Shown piece after piece: positions 37,301-43,622 of a DNA stretch of 64,000 nucleotides. Source of the stretch: a virus; the IMG/VR virus record IMGVR_UViG_3300025695_001209, positions 1-64,000 of that record. One strand, written 5' to 3'. Numbering within the stretch: position 1 is the stretch's first letter; each line of letters opens with the position of its first letter. The position numbers and the translations under genes were made by a program. The notes below the pieces were generated by a model. It saw only the letters and a list, made by a program, of their open reading frames with translations, was not told where the DNA came from and ran no database searches.

Positions 37301-39008
37301 TATACGGTGGAAACCACATTACTCTACCCCCATTTGGTCCTTTCTCACACTCAGCTAAATCTTGAGTCATATTGGACGTTCTCCAAGCTAAATTCTCAAT
37401 AGACAACATATATTTAGTGATATTCTCACCATCTTTAGTACCAAAGTTCGTTGGTACTCCCCCTGATTTTTGTGGGGCAATATTTAAATTATATGTATTA
37501 TCCAAGACAGAGTTCGTAAATTTACGTATATTACCATCTCTTTTTTGTAGGTCTGCCATTGTATAGTATGGTGTGTCTTTTGTAAAGACACGACAATATT
37601 CCTCACCAACAAAAGCACCGTTTTCATTAACGTATCTTTTAACTCTCGAACCTTTCGTTATTTCACGTGTCCCATCGAAAAATACTTTTGAAACTTGATT
37701 AATCGCAGTACCAACATGACTTAATCTGGCTTGACCTTGTAATCCATCGGCCGAATCAACTAACCTTTGAGTGTCGTCTAAAATTGAACCCTCAGTTAAA
37801 TTAAAACCGTTTGATGACGATGAATTAAATTGAGAACTAATAGGTTGAAATCCTGGGTCACTACCTTTTATATCTCCACCTCCACCTACTTTTTTTCCAG
37901 CTGCTTTACTACTATCAGGTGACACCCATGTGAACCCTCCTTGTATGTCAGGATTATCACTTGGTTCAACAGTATTAAGACCAAACTTAAACTGATTACC
38001 CTCGTATAATGTTGCTAACTCACCATAACCTCTAACTGCCGTCTGTACTCTATTACCGTCCATATCAACAGGTAACTCGTTAGGTGGTGCAATAATATCA
38101 TTAGGGTCTTGAGTTCGTTTACCAACATAGTAGTTACCATTAGGGGCCAGTAAGTTAAGGTCCGAAATAAAATTACCCTTATAATCAGGTCTAAATCTAT
38201 TATACTCTAAAGACTTAAACATTGTGGATGTTTGACCTCGTCCTGTATTATTAAGGAATATATCGGAACCATTCTTTTTTTCAGGTAATAATTTACCTCC
38301 ACCAAATAAATTAGATACGGCATTTACAGCTAAATTAGTGTAAACCTTTTTACCTTCGAAATAATCACCAGGTATCCAAGAAAACGGAACATAAACACCC
38401 GTTATTCTACTTATGAAATCTAAACCTTTACCAACGATATTTGTAGGTGAAGATATTGTCCAATCAGGCTCGATTAGTTCTTGTCGACCAGTTAGTATAT
38501 CTGCAGCAATAAAAGGGTCTTTTAATGCATTAAGAAAGTTTGCTCGACCCAACGTCTCTTGTCTTATTTCTTCATCGACACGATACTGAAATTCATCCTT
38601 CAATGATTTAGCACCAATTTGAATCATTGCAGAATCTTGAGTCAATGAACCATTAGTACCTTCTGGGTCATCATTTAATAGAATACTTGCACTCGTATAA
38701 CTTGAAGAGACAAACTTATAATACGTTTCCCTTGTTGAAACTAATTTTTGGACGTCCTGAACAGTATACCTGTCATCGTAACCCCCTTCAGGACCATATT
38801 GGTTTTGTAGAAATAATTTAACTTCCTCAACATCCCCAATATTCTCAACCTCATCACTGTCAGTGACAGTGTAGTTTGAAAGTATTAACTCAGACTGACC
38901 TGGATTTGTAGAAGGTGAAAAACCATCACTATTAAAAGGTGGTAGGTTTTTGACCAACAGTTTTTTTCTGAAGTCTTCTGTGGAATTAAATGATAATGGA
39001 CTTGGCAT
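34398..39008 (-). CDS. Giant baseplate protein with OmpA-like domain (1536 aa)
   Basis: This 1536-residue protein lies directly after the tape measure gene, where T4 has the gp48/gp54 tube-baseplate proteins. Two regions look like gp48-type virion domains: RPEPIYTYSNTQRQGSISFK near residue 590 and a second near 1030-1090 with NQMSVRYDPLVLDLNPEGIG. Residues about 755-825 resemble an OmpA C-terminal peptidoglycan-binding fold (KYRVQIKLTGSAS, then NVNLSKRRVDSVEQQIL). The C-terminal 300 residues are largely helical and charged. The OmpA-like module suggests contact with peptidoglycan during injection. That role is inferred. Confidence 0.6.
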   Translation of the reverse strand: MPSPLSFNSTEDFRKKLLVKNLPPFNSDGFSPSTNPGQSELILSNYTVTDSDEVENIGDVEEVKLFLQNQYGPEGGYDDRYTVQDVQKLVSTRETYYKFVSSSYTSASILLNDDPEGTNGSLTQDSAMIQIGAKSLKDEFQYRVDEEIRQETLGRANFLNALKDPFIAADILTGRQELIEPDWTISSPTNIVGKGLDFISRITGVYVPFSWIPGDYFEGKKVYTNLAVNAVSNLFGGGKLLPEKKNGSDIFLNNTGRGQTSTMFKSLEYNRFRPDYKGNFISDLNLLAPNGNYYVGKRTQDPNDIIAPPNELPVDMDGNRVQTAVRGYGELATLYEGNQFKFGLNTVEPSDNPDIQGGFTWVSPDSSKAAGKKVGGGGDIKGSDPGFQPISSQFNSSSSNGFNLTEGSILDDTQRLVDSADGLQGQARLSHVGTAINQVSKVFFDGTREITKGSRVKRYVNENGAFVGEEYCRVFTKDTPYYTMADLQKRDGNIRKFTNSVLDNTYNLNIAPQKSGGVPTNFGTKDGENITKYMLSIENLAWRTSNMTQDLAECEKGPNGGRVMWFPPYNLSVDESVSASWTSNDFLGRPEPIYTYSNTQRQGSISFKILVDHPSVLNTLVDKELANVTPDSQVTKIVDSFFAGCKTMDIYELARKYGQLSFNDIYEVVSKTNNPDVFRESFVEVPRQNPEPDNVTTETPQKPDLSQFEGTKLYFHNDKPDSRSRGVTSSVPYNTTYNNYLALESEYLTQSDSIGQKQQVQTFFDNNIKAGKTQLDSLIDKLVEVATNKYRVQIKLTGSASSPNDKSYNVNLSKRRVDSVEQQILNDSRIKKLNENGLIGIQRDFTGEETTIDGVDCSKEITDEVAKIYSIDAMACRRTTIKSIELTAPPIEEKEPTDEDIVKVDTVVDKVPVIEKGKGAPRTTDEISIREGITKKVLRKLLSECDYFEAMSEDTSFLYEGIKEKIKYFNPTFHSMTPEGLNTRLTFLQQCMRPGDTIPTIGPDGQPLENNALNTSFGSPPICVLRVGDFFHTKIAINQMSVRYDPLVLDLNPEGIGVQPMIADVTLSFYFIGGHGLKGPIDRLQNALSFNYYANTEMYDERSVVPEDAETLPSLLSILPEVPFSINDVSGVDAKDGGSTIGEITSQVLSNSGTSITGVINYKSIMNDLIVKYETYRDSVGPTLQCVAESYGEIGLRLFTKDMKYVEGDIIGNNTKIFGKSEKLVDKIQYQFSKAIDDVDNDVHPLQFAGLNKTFSNSNSFKNKDVKKYDRKLKEIINRLQSNFESEMVVDLQTLTTYELELTRIIDKMNVVNEEIDGFIQSDKTVIYDLTATTQVYPSTNYTDTLDELRGDLKIISDKLNKLYSINGEKVYTVNGNSFEILAPENSNNVYQKDLSMTIMVSDFTDEPLKRYYLTFYRYILDNSVTLIEELTKLVKENNFKNPKEWITNITNNVNNGLKDFEKARTEINKLFESYNDKVDSTSEFRDIPYTKDKVREFTFTNNPTPPNTDTEKIQKLYSGNNEGDLTKWNNKVKLQ

Positions 39009-39024
39009 CTATTTTAGTTTACTA

Positions 39025-39032
39025 TATAAATA
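39025..39032 (-). promoter_or_regulatory. Putative late promoter element TATTTATA for the 1536-aa gene
   Basis: The minus-strand TATTTATA ends 16 bases before the ATG at 39008, in the 45-base gap after the tape measure gene. It would drive the 1536-aa, gp53-like and hub-like genes. Confidence 0.55.
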
Positions 39033-39053
39033 GACGAATTACTTATTTTATGA

Positions 39054-40868
39054 TTAATAAGTACTCCCTTGTCTAGCGATTTCTTGTTGTATCATATTAG
39101 TTAAGTTCCTTAACGCAGTAGGGTCAGTTTGTAAAGATTGAATAGACATACCATTACCTTGTAATTGTATCGTCCCTGTGTGATTCACATTTAAGTCTTC
39201 ATGTTGTTGTATTGCTGTCTCAACTTTCATTGGGGTAGTAGTCGTGATTTCAGATATATTAACAGGTTGTAGACTCAATGGTGAAACACTACTACTTTGT
39301 ACTGATTGTGGTTGAAATGACGATGATTGTGGTTGAAATGAAGCTGATTGTGGTTGGGATGAAGCTGATTGTGTACTTCCCGATTGTCTATTAAATAAAC
39401 CACCACCTATATTGTTAGTATTGAAAGATGGAAGACCAAGTAAACTACCTGAAGTCAAATTTGCAAATTTATTAAACGCATCTGCCATTAATTTACCTAA
39501 ATCCGTAACTCCACCTTGTGCGTACGTATCAAATGCCGTTGCAAATGCTTCTCCTGCAGAAACAAACACCCTATTACTTTCGTCAAACACTTTTTGAACA
39601 TTTTCAGGAGTAACTACTTTAGCAAGTGATTTACTCATCATTTCAGCGGTTGTTTTTAATCTTCCAGTAACTTCATCAAATTGACTTGACGACGCGATTG
39701 ATGCAGTTACTGCCCTTGCAGGTTGGGAAAGTGTTTTTTCAATATCTTCTAAAACCGTCAGTTGCTCTTTGGCAATATCTTTTGCACTCAACTGGTTTTT
39801 TTGAAAATTGTCTTTTAACGACGCAATCTCATTAGTGGTTAAATCAGTAGCCGACTTTAATTCATCTTGACCAGGTATTTTGAATTTTAATTCCCCACCC
39901 TCAAATTGACCAACATTAGATAAGAACTCTTTAGTATCATCATCATAGTTACTACTAAAATCTAATTGAGATAAGGCTTCTTGTTTTTGTGCAGATTTAA
40001 TAGCGGTAGTAGATAATTCTTCATAAGACATATTAAGAGCCTTTGCCTGTGCCCTTAATCTCCTCATTTCAGTCGCGGAAAGACTAAAACTACCCGTGGT
40101 TTCATTAAACGAAACTGTGGACGCAGCTGCTTTAACAATCGATTCTTGAAGACCATCGATATCATTTTGAGCCATATTCATCAATTGGAAGGGGTCCGCC
40201 AATGCACCAACAGCACCTCCTAACATTTGAAATTCCGAAGCTAAATTAATTGCCTCACTAGGGTCCAATAAATTACCCGCCAATGCTGTGACATCAGCCA
40301 TATTTATTCTCAGAGCTTGTGAACGAGCAACCATATTAGTAAATCCTTCCACACCATTTTTAAAGTTGTAGGAATTCATTAGTTTAATGTTTGCACCCAC
40401 AGTCTTTAAGAACTGTCCCGTATTTAACCCTAACTGAGATGCTCGTTTACGAGATAATTCTATTTGTTCAGCAGCTTGTGTTGGCCCAACACCTATTGAA
40501 TCAAATCCCTCGACTAAGGAACCCATTTCTTCGGCAGTTAAATTAGCCGCCCTTTGTATAGCAACAAGACTCTCTAATTGTTGGTTAGTTAAATATACGT
40601 TTTTTTGTAGTGAAGTGGCAATTGAACTATACACAGAACCAACCTCACTTGCTGAGACCCCTAAGTCTGCCATATTAGCAGCCGCTTGTCCAATTTCTAT
40701 TCTGATTTCAGCGGCAGACCTAGCTCCCTGACCAAACACATCTGAGGAAACTGACTTAGCTACTTTATCGAACTCTAAAATTGCAGATTGTAGTTGTGTA
40801 TACGCTTGAGTTGCGTTTTGAAACGCCCCACTTAAATCCGTAGCACCACCTGTGTCTTGTAAAAACAT
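39054..40868 (-). CDS. Tail tape measure protein
   Basis: This 604-residue protein is largely helical, Ala/Gln/Ser-rich and free of Cys. The N-terminus carries the tape-measure-like blocks QSAILEFDKVAKSVSSD and LTAEEMGSLVEGFDSIGVG, and residues 190-270 contain SEFQMLGGAVGALADPFQLM. The C-terminal 130 residues are low-complexity Ser/Gln/Pro (a seven-residue repeat near 500-525) and then a polar beta tail. The gene follows the tail-assembly chaperone pair, the canonical tape-measure position. Length is close to T4 gp29 (590), so a T4-sized tail is expected. A TATTTATA element lies 15 bases upstream. Confidence 0.8.
   Translation of the reverse strand: MFLQDTGGATDLSGAFQNATQAYTQLQSAILEFDKVAKSVSSDVFGQGARSAAEIRIEIGQAAANMADLGVSASEVGSVYSSIATSLQKNVYLTNQQLESLVAIQRAANLTAEEMGSLVEGFDSIGVGPTQAAEQIELSRKRASQLGLNTGQFLKTVGANIKLMNSYNFKNGVEGFTNMVARSQALRINMADVTALAGNLLDPSEAINLASEFQMLGGAVGALADPFQLMNMAQNDIDGLQESIVKAAASTVSFNETTGSFSLSATEMRRLRAQAKALNMSYEELSTTAIKSAQKQEALSQLDFSSNYDDDTKEFLSNVGQFEGGELKFKIPGQDELKSATDLTTNEIASLKDNFQKNQLSAKDIAKEQLTVLEDIEKTLSQPARAVTASIASSSQFDEVTGRLKTTAEMMSKSLAKVVTPENVQKVFDESNRVFVSAGEAFATAFDTYAQGGVTDLGKLMADAFNKFANLTSGSLLGLPSFNTNNIGGGLFNRQSGSTQSASSQPQSASFQPQSSSFQPQSVQSSSVSPLSLQPVNISEITTTTPMKVETAIQQHEDLNVNHTGTIQLQGNGMSIQSLQTDPTALRNLTNMIQQEIARQGSTY
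39304..39373. repeat. 21-bp tandem repeat in tape measure gene
   Basis: Three full copies and one partial copy of a 21-bp unit (GATTGTGGTTGAAATGANGNT on the plus strand) encode the heptapeptide repeat SxSFQPQ near residues 500-525 of the tape measure protein. It forms a flexible linker before the C-terminal part. Confidence 0.8.
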
Positions 40869-40883
40869 TTAAATTACTTTTAT

Positions 40884-40891
40884 TATAAATA
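40884..40891 (-). promoter_or_regulatory. Putative late promoter element TATTTATA for the tape measure gene
   Basis: The minus-strand TATTTATA ends 15 bases before the tape-measure ATG (40868). It lies just six bases after the stop of the frameshifted chaperone ORF. Confidence 0.55.
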
Positions 40892-40896
40892 CCTTA

Positions 40897-41082
40897 TCAA
40901 GACTTTTGTCTACGCTTTTCGTTTAAGTTTTCCATATCTGTAACAAATTTATTTATGAAATATTTTCTTTCAAAGGTAGGCATTTTGAGCACATCTGAGT
41001 ATGAGAAACCTAATTCCTTAACGGAATAGTAAATCTCATCGAGCATAGCTTGCCTATAATCAGAAGAAAGGACGAAAAAACT
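40897..41082 (-). CDS. Tail-assembly chaperone, frameshift extension ORF (gpT-like)
   Basis: This frame has 61 sense codons from just after the G7 run to the stop at 40897-40899. It includes an internal ATG at 41046 that alone would give 49 residues. The sequence (QAMLDEIYYSVKELGFSYSD, then VLKMPTFERKYFINK) looks like the C-terminal part of T4-like tail chaperones of the gp26/gp51 kind (FxYxDVxxMPxxxRxYFI). It has no start with a good ribosome site of its own. The most likely expression is by a +1 or -2 ribosomal shift at the G7 run in the upstream ORF, giving a fusion of 303 or 304 residues. Confidence 0.65.
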   Translation of the reverse strand, partial: SFFVLSSDYRQAMLDEIYYSVKELGFSYSDVLKMPTFERKYFINKFVTDMENLNEKRRQKS

Positions 41083-41809
41083 CCCCCCCGAAGGTTATAC
41101 GTGTAGTAACCTTTTCTCCTGACGGGGCAGTGAAAACACGAGTCAAGTCTAATCTTGGTTCCGCACCTTCCATTGTTTTTTTAATATGTTTAGAGTCCGC
41201 TATTGGTAAATTAACAATATTAGATGATATTTCAGCCATATCTTTTGAACCATCAAATTCAACAATCACTCTCTCAAGACGTTTGGTGACGACAGGCGCA
41301 ACCACACCCTCAGGATATGAGTCCATCATTTTTTGAAGATTTTGTATGTCTTTTTGATTTAACAATCTACATTTAACCATCTTTTTACTAACGGGTAACA
41401 TAATTTCAAAAAGACCTTCTGAATTAGGCTCAATAGTCACAGGATTAACAGAGATTGAATCTAAAGTAATAGTAGTTTCAAAATCTTTTAGTGTCTTTGG
41501 GTCCTTCATGTTAAAGGTATAATTACTACCAAATGAAGTGTTTCTTAAAAATATAAGGATTGCCTCTACATCACACTCCAATAACTCCATTGGGTCAAAA
41601 TTAGGTTCATATATTTTATTCCGCAAAAGAGTCATAATAACATTATCAGTTTGTCTTTGACCTAACAGTGTGTTTTCATCTTGTGCAGTTAAATAACCAA
41701 CTTTAATGGATGATTTACCATTCGAATAGAATTTACCTTTTGAAGGTAGTTCAACTACGTCATGTGGTAAATTAAAATCTTGTTGTCCGTATTGTGCTGA
41801 TGTATCCAT
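41060..41809 (-). CDS. Tail-assembly chaperone, zero-frame product (gp26/gpG-like)
   Basis: This 249-residue protein opens with HDVVELPSKGKFYSNGKSSI, typical of T4-like tail/baseplate assembly proteins, and continues with IKVGYLTAQDENTLL. It lies between the tail tube and tape measure genes, the classic place for tail-assembly chaperones with a programmed frameshift. Seven consecutive G residues followed by AGTTTTTT occur at codons 241-244, eight codons before the TGA. A second ORF in the shifted frame begins at the same point. It would bind the tape measure protein during tail assembly. The zero-frame C-terminus (GGEFFRPFF) is short and unlikely to be a domain. Confidence 0.75.
   Translation of the reverse strand: MDTSAQYGQQDFNLPHDVVELPSKGKFYSNGKSSIKVGYLTAQDENTLLGQRQTDNVIMTLLRNKIYEPNFDPMELLECDVEAILIFLRNTSFGSNYTFNMKDPKTLKDFETTITLDSISVNPVTIEPNSEGLFEIMLPVSKKMVKCRLLNQKDIQNLQKMMDSYPEGVVAPVVTKRLERVIVEFDGSKDMAEISSNIVNLPIADSKHIKKTMEGAEPRLDLTRVFTAPSGEKVTTRITFGGEFFRPFF
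41076..41089 (-). promoter_or_regulatory. Probable ribosomal frameshift site in tail chaperone genes
   Basis: On the minus strand the zero frame reads TTC GGG GGG GAG TTT TTT. After the second GGG codon, a tRNA could re-pair either +1 or -2 within the seven G residues; both lead into the frame of the 61-codon extension. The following T6 run offers a second, weaker slip site. Phage Mu uses a -2 shift at a G-rich site in the equivalent gene pair, which is the closest precedent I know. Confidence 0.6.
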
Positions 41810-41824
41810 ATTTTTTATATTAAA

Positions 41825-41854
41825 AAAACCATAGAAGATATACTCCTATGGTTT
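41825..41854 (-). terminator. Intrinsic terminator after tail tube gene
   Basis: AAACCATAG and CTATGGTTT form a 9-bp stem with an 11-base loop, followed on the minus strand by a run of T. It lies about 40 bases after the tube stop and upstream of the chaperone gene, so it would keep tube mRNA abundant relative to downstream genes. Confidence 0.8.
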
Positions 41855-41892
41855 AATTATAGTTGAACTGATTTTTTCGTAAATAGTATTTC

Positions 41893-42381
41893 TTAATAAA
41901 CTAAAACACATCTATCTGGACGTAATGTCGCAGTTATAGTCGCAACACCATCATCAGAATAACCAAGTGAATCAAAATTCACATCAGTTAAGAATGTCCC
42001 TTGTAATATCCACTTTTCAACCGCCACACCTGTTGGGTCTAACATCTCTAAGTTAATATTTTTCTTATATCCCGCAGCATATCCCATACGACCAGTTACT
42101 GATTCAGCATGTAGACGAACCCACTCCATCAACGCTTGAGACGCAGAAGGACCAATAGGGTCACGGAATGTTACGTTTAATGTACTCCAAGTAAATCTAC
42201 CTGCAACATATGTCGAAGTATTCAAAAATGGTACTTCAACCGGATTAATCGATACTTGAGGACGTGAAGTTGACTCTACGTACCAAGAGTTGATACCTAA
42301 CGATGAATCGAAAGTCATTATGAACCTATTTTTTCTTTTTGGTTCGTAAGGTACCGGCATTTTCATTAATAAATCAGCCAT
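41893..42381 (-). CDS. 19: Tail tube protein, T4 gp19-like
   Basis: This 162-residue protein has the gp19 layout: KRKNRFIMTFDSSLGINSWY, then VESTSRPQVS, a WSTLNVTFRDPIGPSASQAL segment and a closing VNFDSLGYSDDGVATITATL strand. T4 gp19 is 163 residues. It polymerises around the tape measure to form the inner tube surrounded by the sheath. The gene has a 36-base spacing from a TATTTATA element and is followed by its own terminator, as expected for a high-copy structural protein. Confidence 0.92.
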   Translation of the reverse strand: MADLLMKMPVPYEPKRKNRFIMTFDSSLGINSWYVESTSRPQVSINPVEVPFLNTSTYVAGRFTWSTLNVTFRDPIGPSASQALMEWVRLHAESVTGRMGYAAGYKKNINLEMLDPTGVAVEKWILQGTFLTDVNFDSLGYSDDGVATITATLRPDRCVLVY

Positions 42382-42551
42382 TGTATTTTAATTTTAATTA
42401 TTTTTTAGTTTATTACTTATAAATAGTTGGGGTAGGTAAAATTTTTCTATTTACTTTTAATCTTATTTTCAGATAATATAAAAACTAACTAGTAAAATAT
42501 ATTATATCTTTTTAATTGATTTTAAAATATAAAAATAAATACTAGTATATA
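42382..42551. other. AT-rich 170-base gap before the tail tube gene
   Basis: No ORF is visible. On the minus strand TATTTATA (42425-42418) lies 36 bases before the tube ATG, and a TATTTATT variant (42542-42535) lies just after the HAD gene stop. Two near-direct copies of ACTAGTA followed by an ATATTATA-type tract occur at about 42489-42508 and 42541-42557. The stretch probably holds the tube promoter and a long A/T leader. Confidence 0.45.
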
Positions 42552-43403
42552 TTATACTTCTTTTTTCTCTCCTCCTTTAGTTAAATAAGTTTTAACTGGT
42601 TTATCATCTTTATATTCTTTATCCAGAAAATCTTTTATTGAATCAATATTTCCGGGGTCATCGTCTGAAAACCCAATCATAGGTACAAAGTTGTTTTTTA
42701 TGTCATTTTTAAAGAAAGCTCTTTGATTTAACTTTGAGGACATTTCTTTAACGTATGAAATGAAGTCTCTTAAAGCCTTAATCTTTCCTTCTTCAGGATT
42801 AGCTGCACTACCTTCTCCATATGTCACTGGATGAAACTTCAGTAAGTTTAGGTACATTTCAATCATATCATCATCAGTCATATCATCTTCACCCGTAAAG
42901 TCACGGTATTTTTTAAGATTACTAATTAATGTATCTTTACTAATACCCTTATGGTTAGTCATAATCATGTTATAGACCGCATCTCTTAAAACTGAAGGTG
43001 TATGTCCACGAGCAGTTATTATAGAGAATATTGACCCTCCGTTCACCGCTTCCACAAAATCACTCCATGAAGGTCCTTCATCCGCAACCATTGCATCTAC
43101 AATAAATTGTGAATCTCCCTTTACAGTAAAGTTTCTATATGGGTCTTCAGCATAACCTACAATATTATCACCATTATACATGAATGGTTCCTTACCTAAA
43201 ACCCCACGATACTCTGCGAAGTCTTCAGTTGACATACCCACCTCTTTACCATCGTCGGTTAAAACCATTATTTGAGTTGGCATGTTCAAAATGTTATCGT
43301 CCCAATCAAAAGCGTAATACTTTAAGTCGGGATTACCAACATCGTCAAAACCTTCTTTCAGCTCTTTTTCTTCGATGTACTCTCTTAAAATTTTACGAAC
43401 CAT
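42552..43403 (-). CDS. HAD-superfamily phosphatase-like enzyme in the tail operon
   Basis: This 283-residue protein shows HAD motifs in order: motif I YAFDWDDNI (D33, D35), motif II SIITARGHTP near residue 130, and motif IV IGFSDDDPGNID near residue 247, with Lys residues between that could serve as motif III. The substrate cannot be read from sequence; nucleotides, polynucleotide ends and phosphoproteins are all possible. The N-terminal 20 residues (RKILREYIEEKELKEG) are a separate helix with an Ile-x-Glu site, like a capsid-targeting peptide. It is coupled by TAATG to a 47-residue ORF and lies between the sheath and tube genes, an unusual place for an enzyme. Confidence 0.75.
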   Translation of the reverse strand: MVRKILREYIEEKELKEGFDDVGNPDLKYYAFDWDDNILNMPTQIMVLTDDGKEVGMSTEDFAEYRGVLGKEPFMYNGDNIVGYAEDPYRNFTVKGDSQFIVDAMVADEGPSWSDFVEAVNGGSIFSIITARGHTPSVLRDAVYNMIMTNHKGISKDTLISNLKKYRDFTGEDDMTDDDMIEMYLNLLKFHPVTYGEGSAANPEEGKIKALRDFISYVKEMSSKLNQRAFFKNDIKNNFVPMIGFSDDDPGNIDSIKDFLDKEYKDDKPVKTYLTKGGEKKEV

Positions 43404-43546
43404 TACTTTTTAGTGTTAATTTTCTCGATTAATCTCTCTAATTGTGTTTCTGAAATTACAATATTTTGTGGTTTTTCAGAAAAAGTCTTAACTCCATTAC
43501 CCTTAATATTAAGGTGTTCCGATAATATAGATTTTTTAAATTTCAT
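43403..43546 (-). CDS. Small ORF (47 aa) coupled to the HAD gene
   Basis: A 47-residue ORF (starts MKFKKSILSEHLNIKGNGVK, ends INTKK) runs from an ATG at 43546 and its TAA overlaps the ATG of the HAD gene by one base. Its basic, helical composition and coupling support it as real. Its opening MKFKKS is shared with the superoxide dismutase fusion at 50477. No family is recognised. It may act in translation coupling or as a small virion-associated peptide. Confidence 0.5.
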   Translation of the reverse strand: MKFKKSILSEHLNIKGNGVKTFSEKPQNIVISETQLERLIEKINTKK

Positions 43547-43577
43547 TTTTTTTTGTTTAAACGTTTAATTATGGCTA

Positions 43578-43602
43578 ATGGGGACCACCATGTAGTCCCC
43601 AT
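43578..43602 (-). other. Stem-loop after the sheath gene
   Basis: ATGGGGAC and GTCCCCAT form an 8-bp GC-rich stem with a nine-base loop, 21 bases after the sheath stop. It lacks a T run, so it is not a classical intrinsic terminator. It may stabilise the sheath mRNA 3' end or structure the leader of the 47-aa ORF. Confidence 0.5.
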
Positions 43603-43607
43603 GTTAA

Positions 43608-43615
43608 TATAAATA
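43608..43615 (-). promoter_or_regulatory. Putative promoter element TATTTATA upstream of the 47-aa ORF
   Basis: The minus-strand TATTTATA lies five bases after the region of the sheath stop and 61 bases before the 47-aa ORF ATG. The stem-loop at 43578-43602 would fall in the resulting leader. Confidence 0.35.
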
Positions 43616-43622
43616 TGTCGAA

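Noticed and set aside
40897-41046. Independent 49-residue gene starting at the ATG at 41046
   Set aside because: It overlaps the end of the zero-frame chaperone ORF without a visible ribosome site, and similarity of its residues to chaperone C-termini begins before this ATG; a frameshift extension explains it better.
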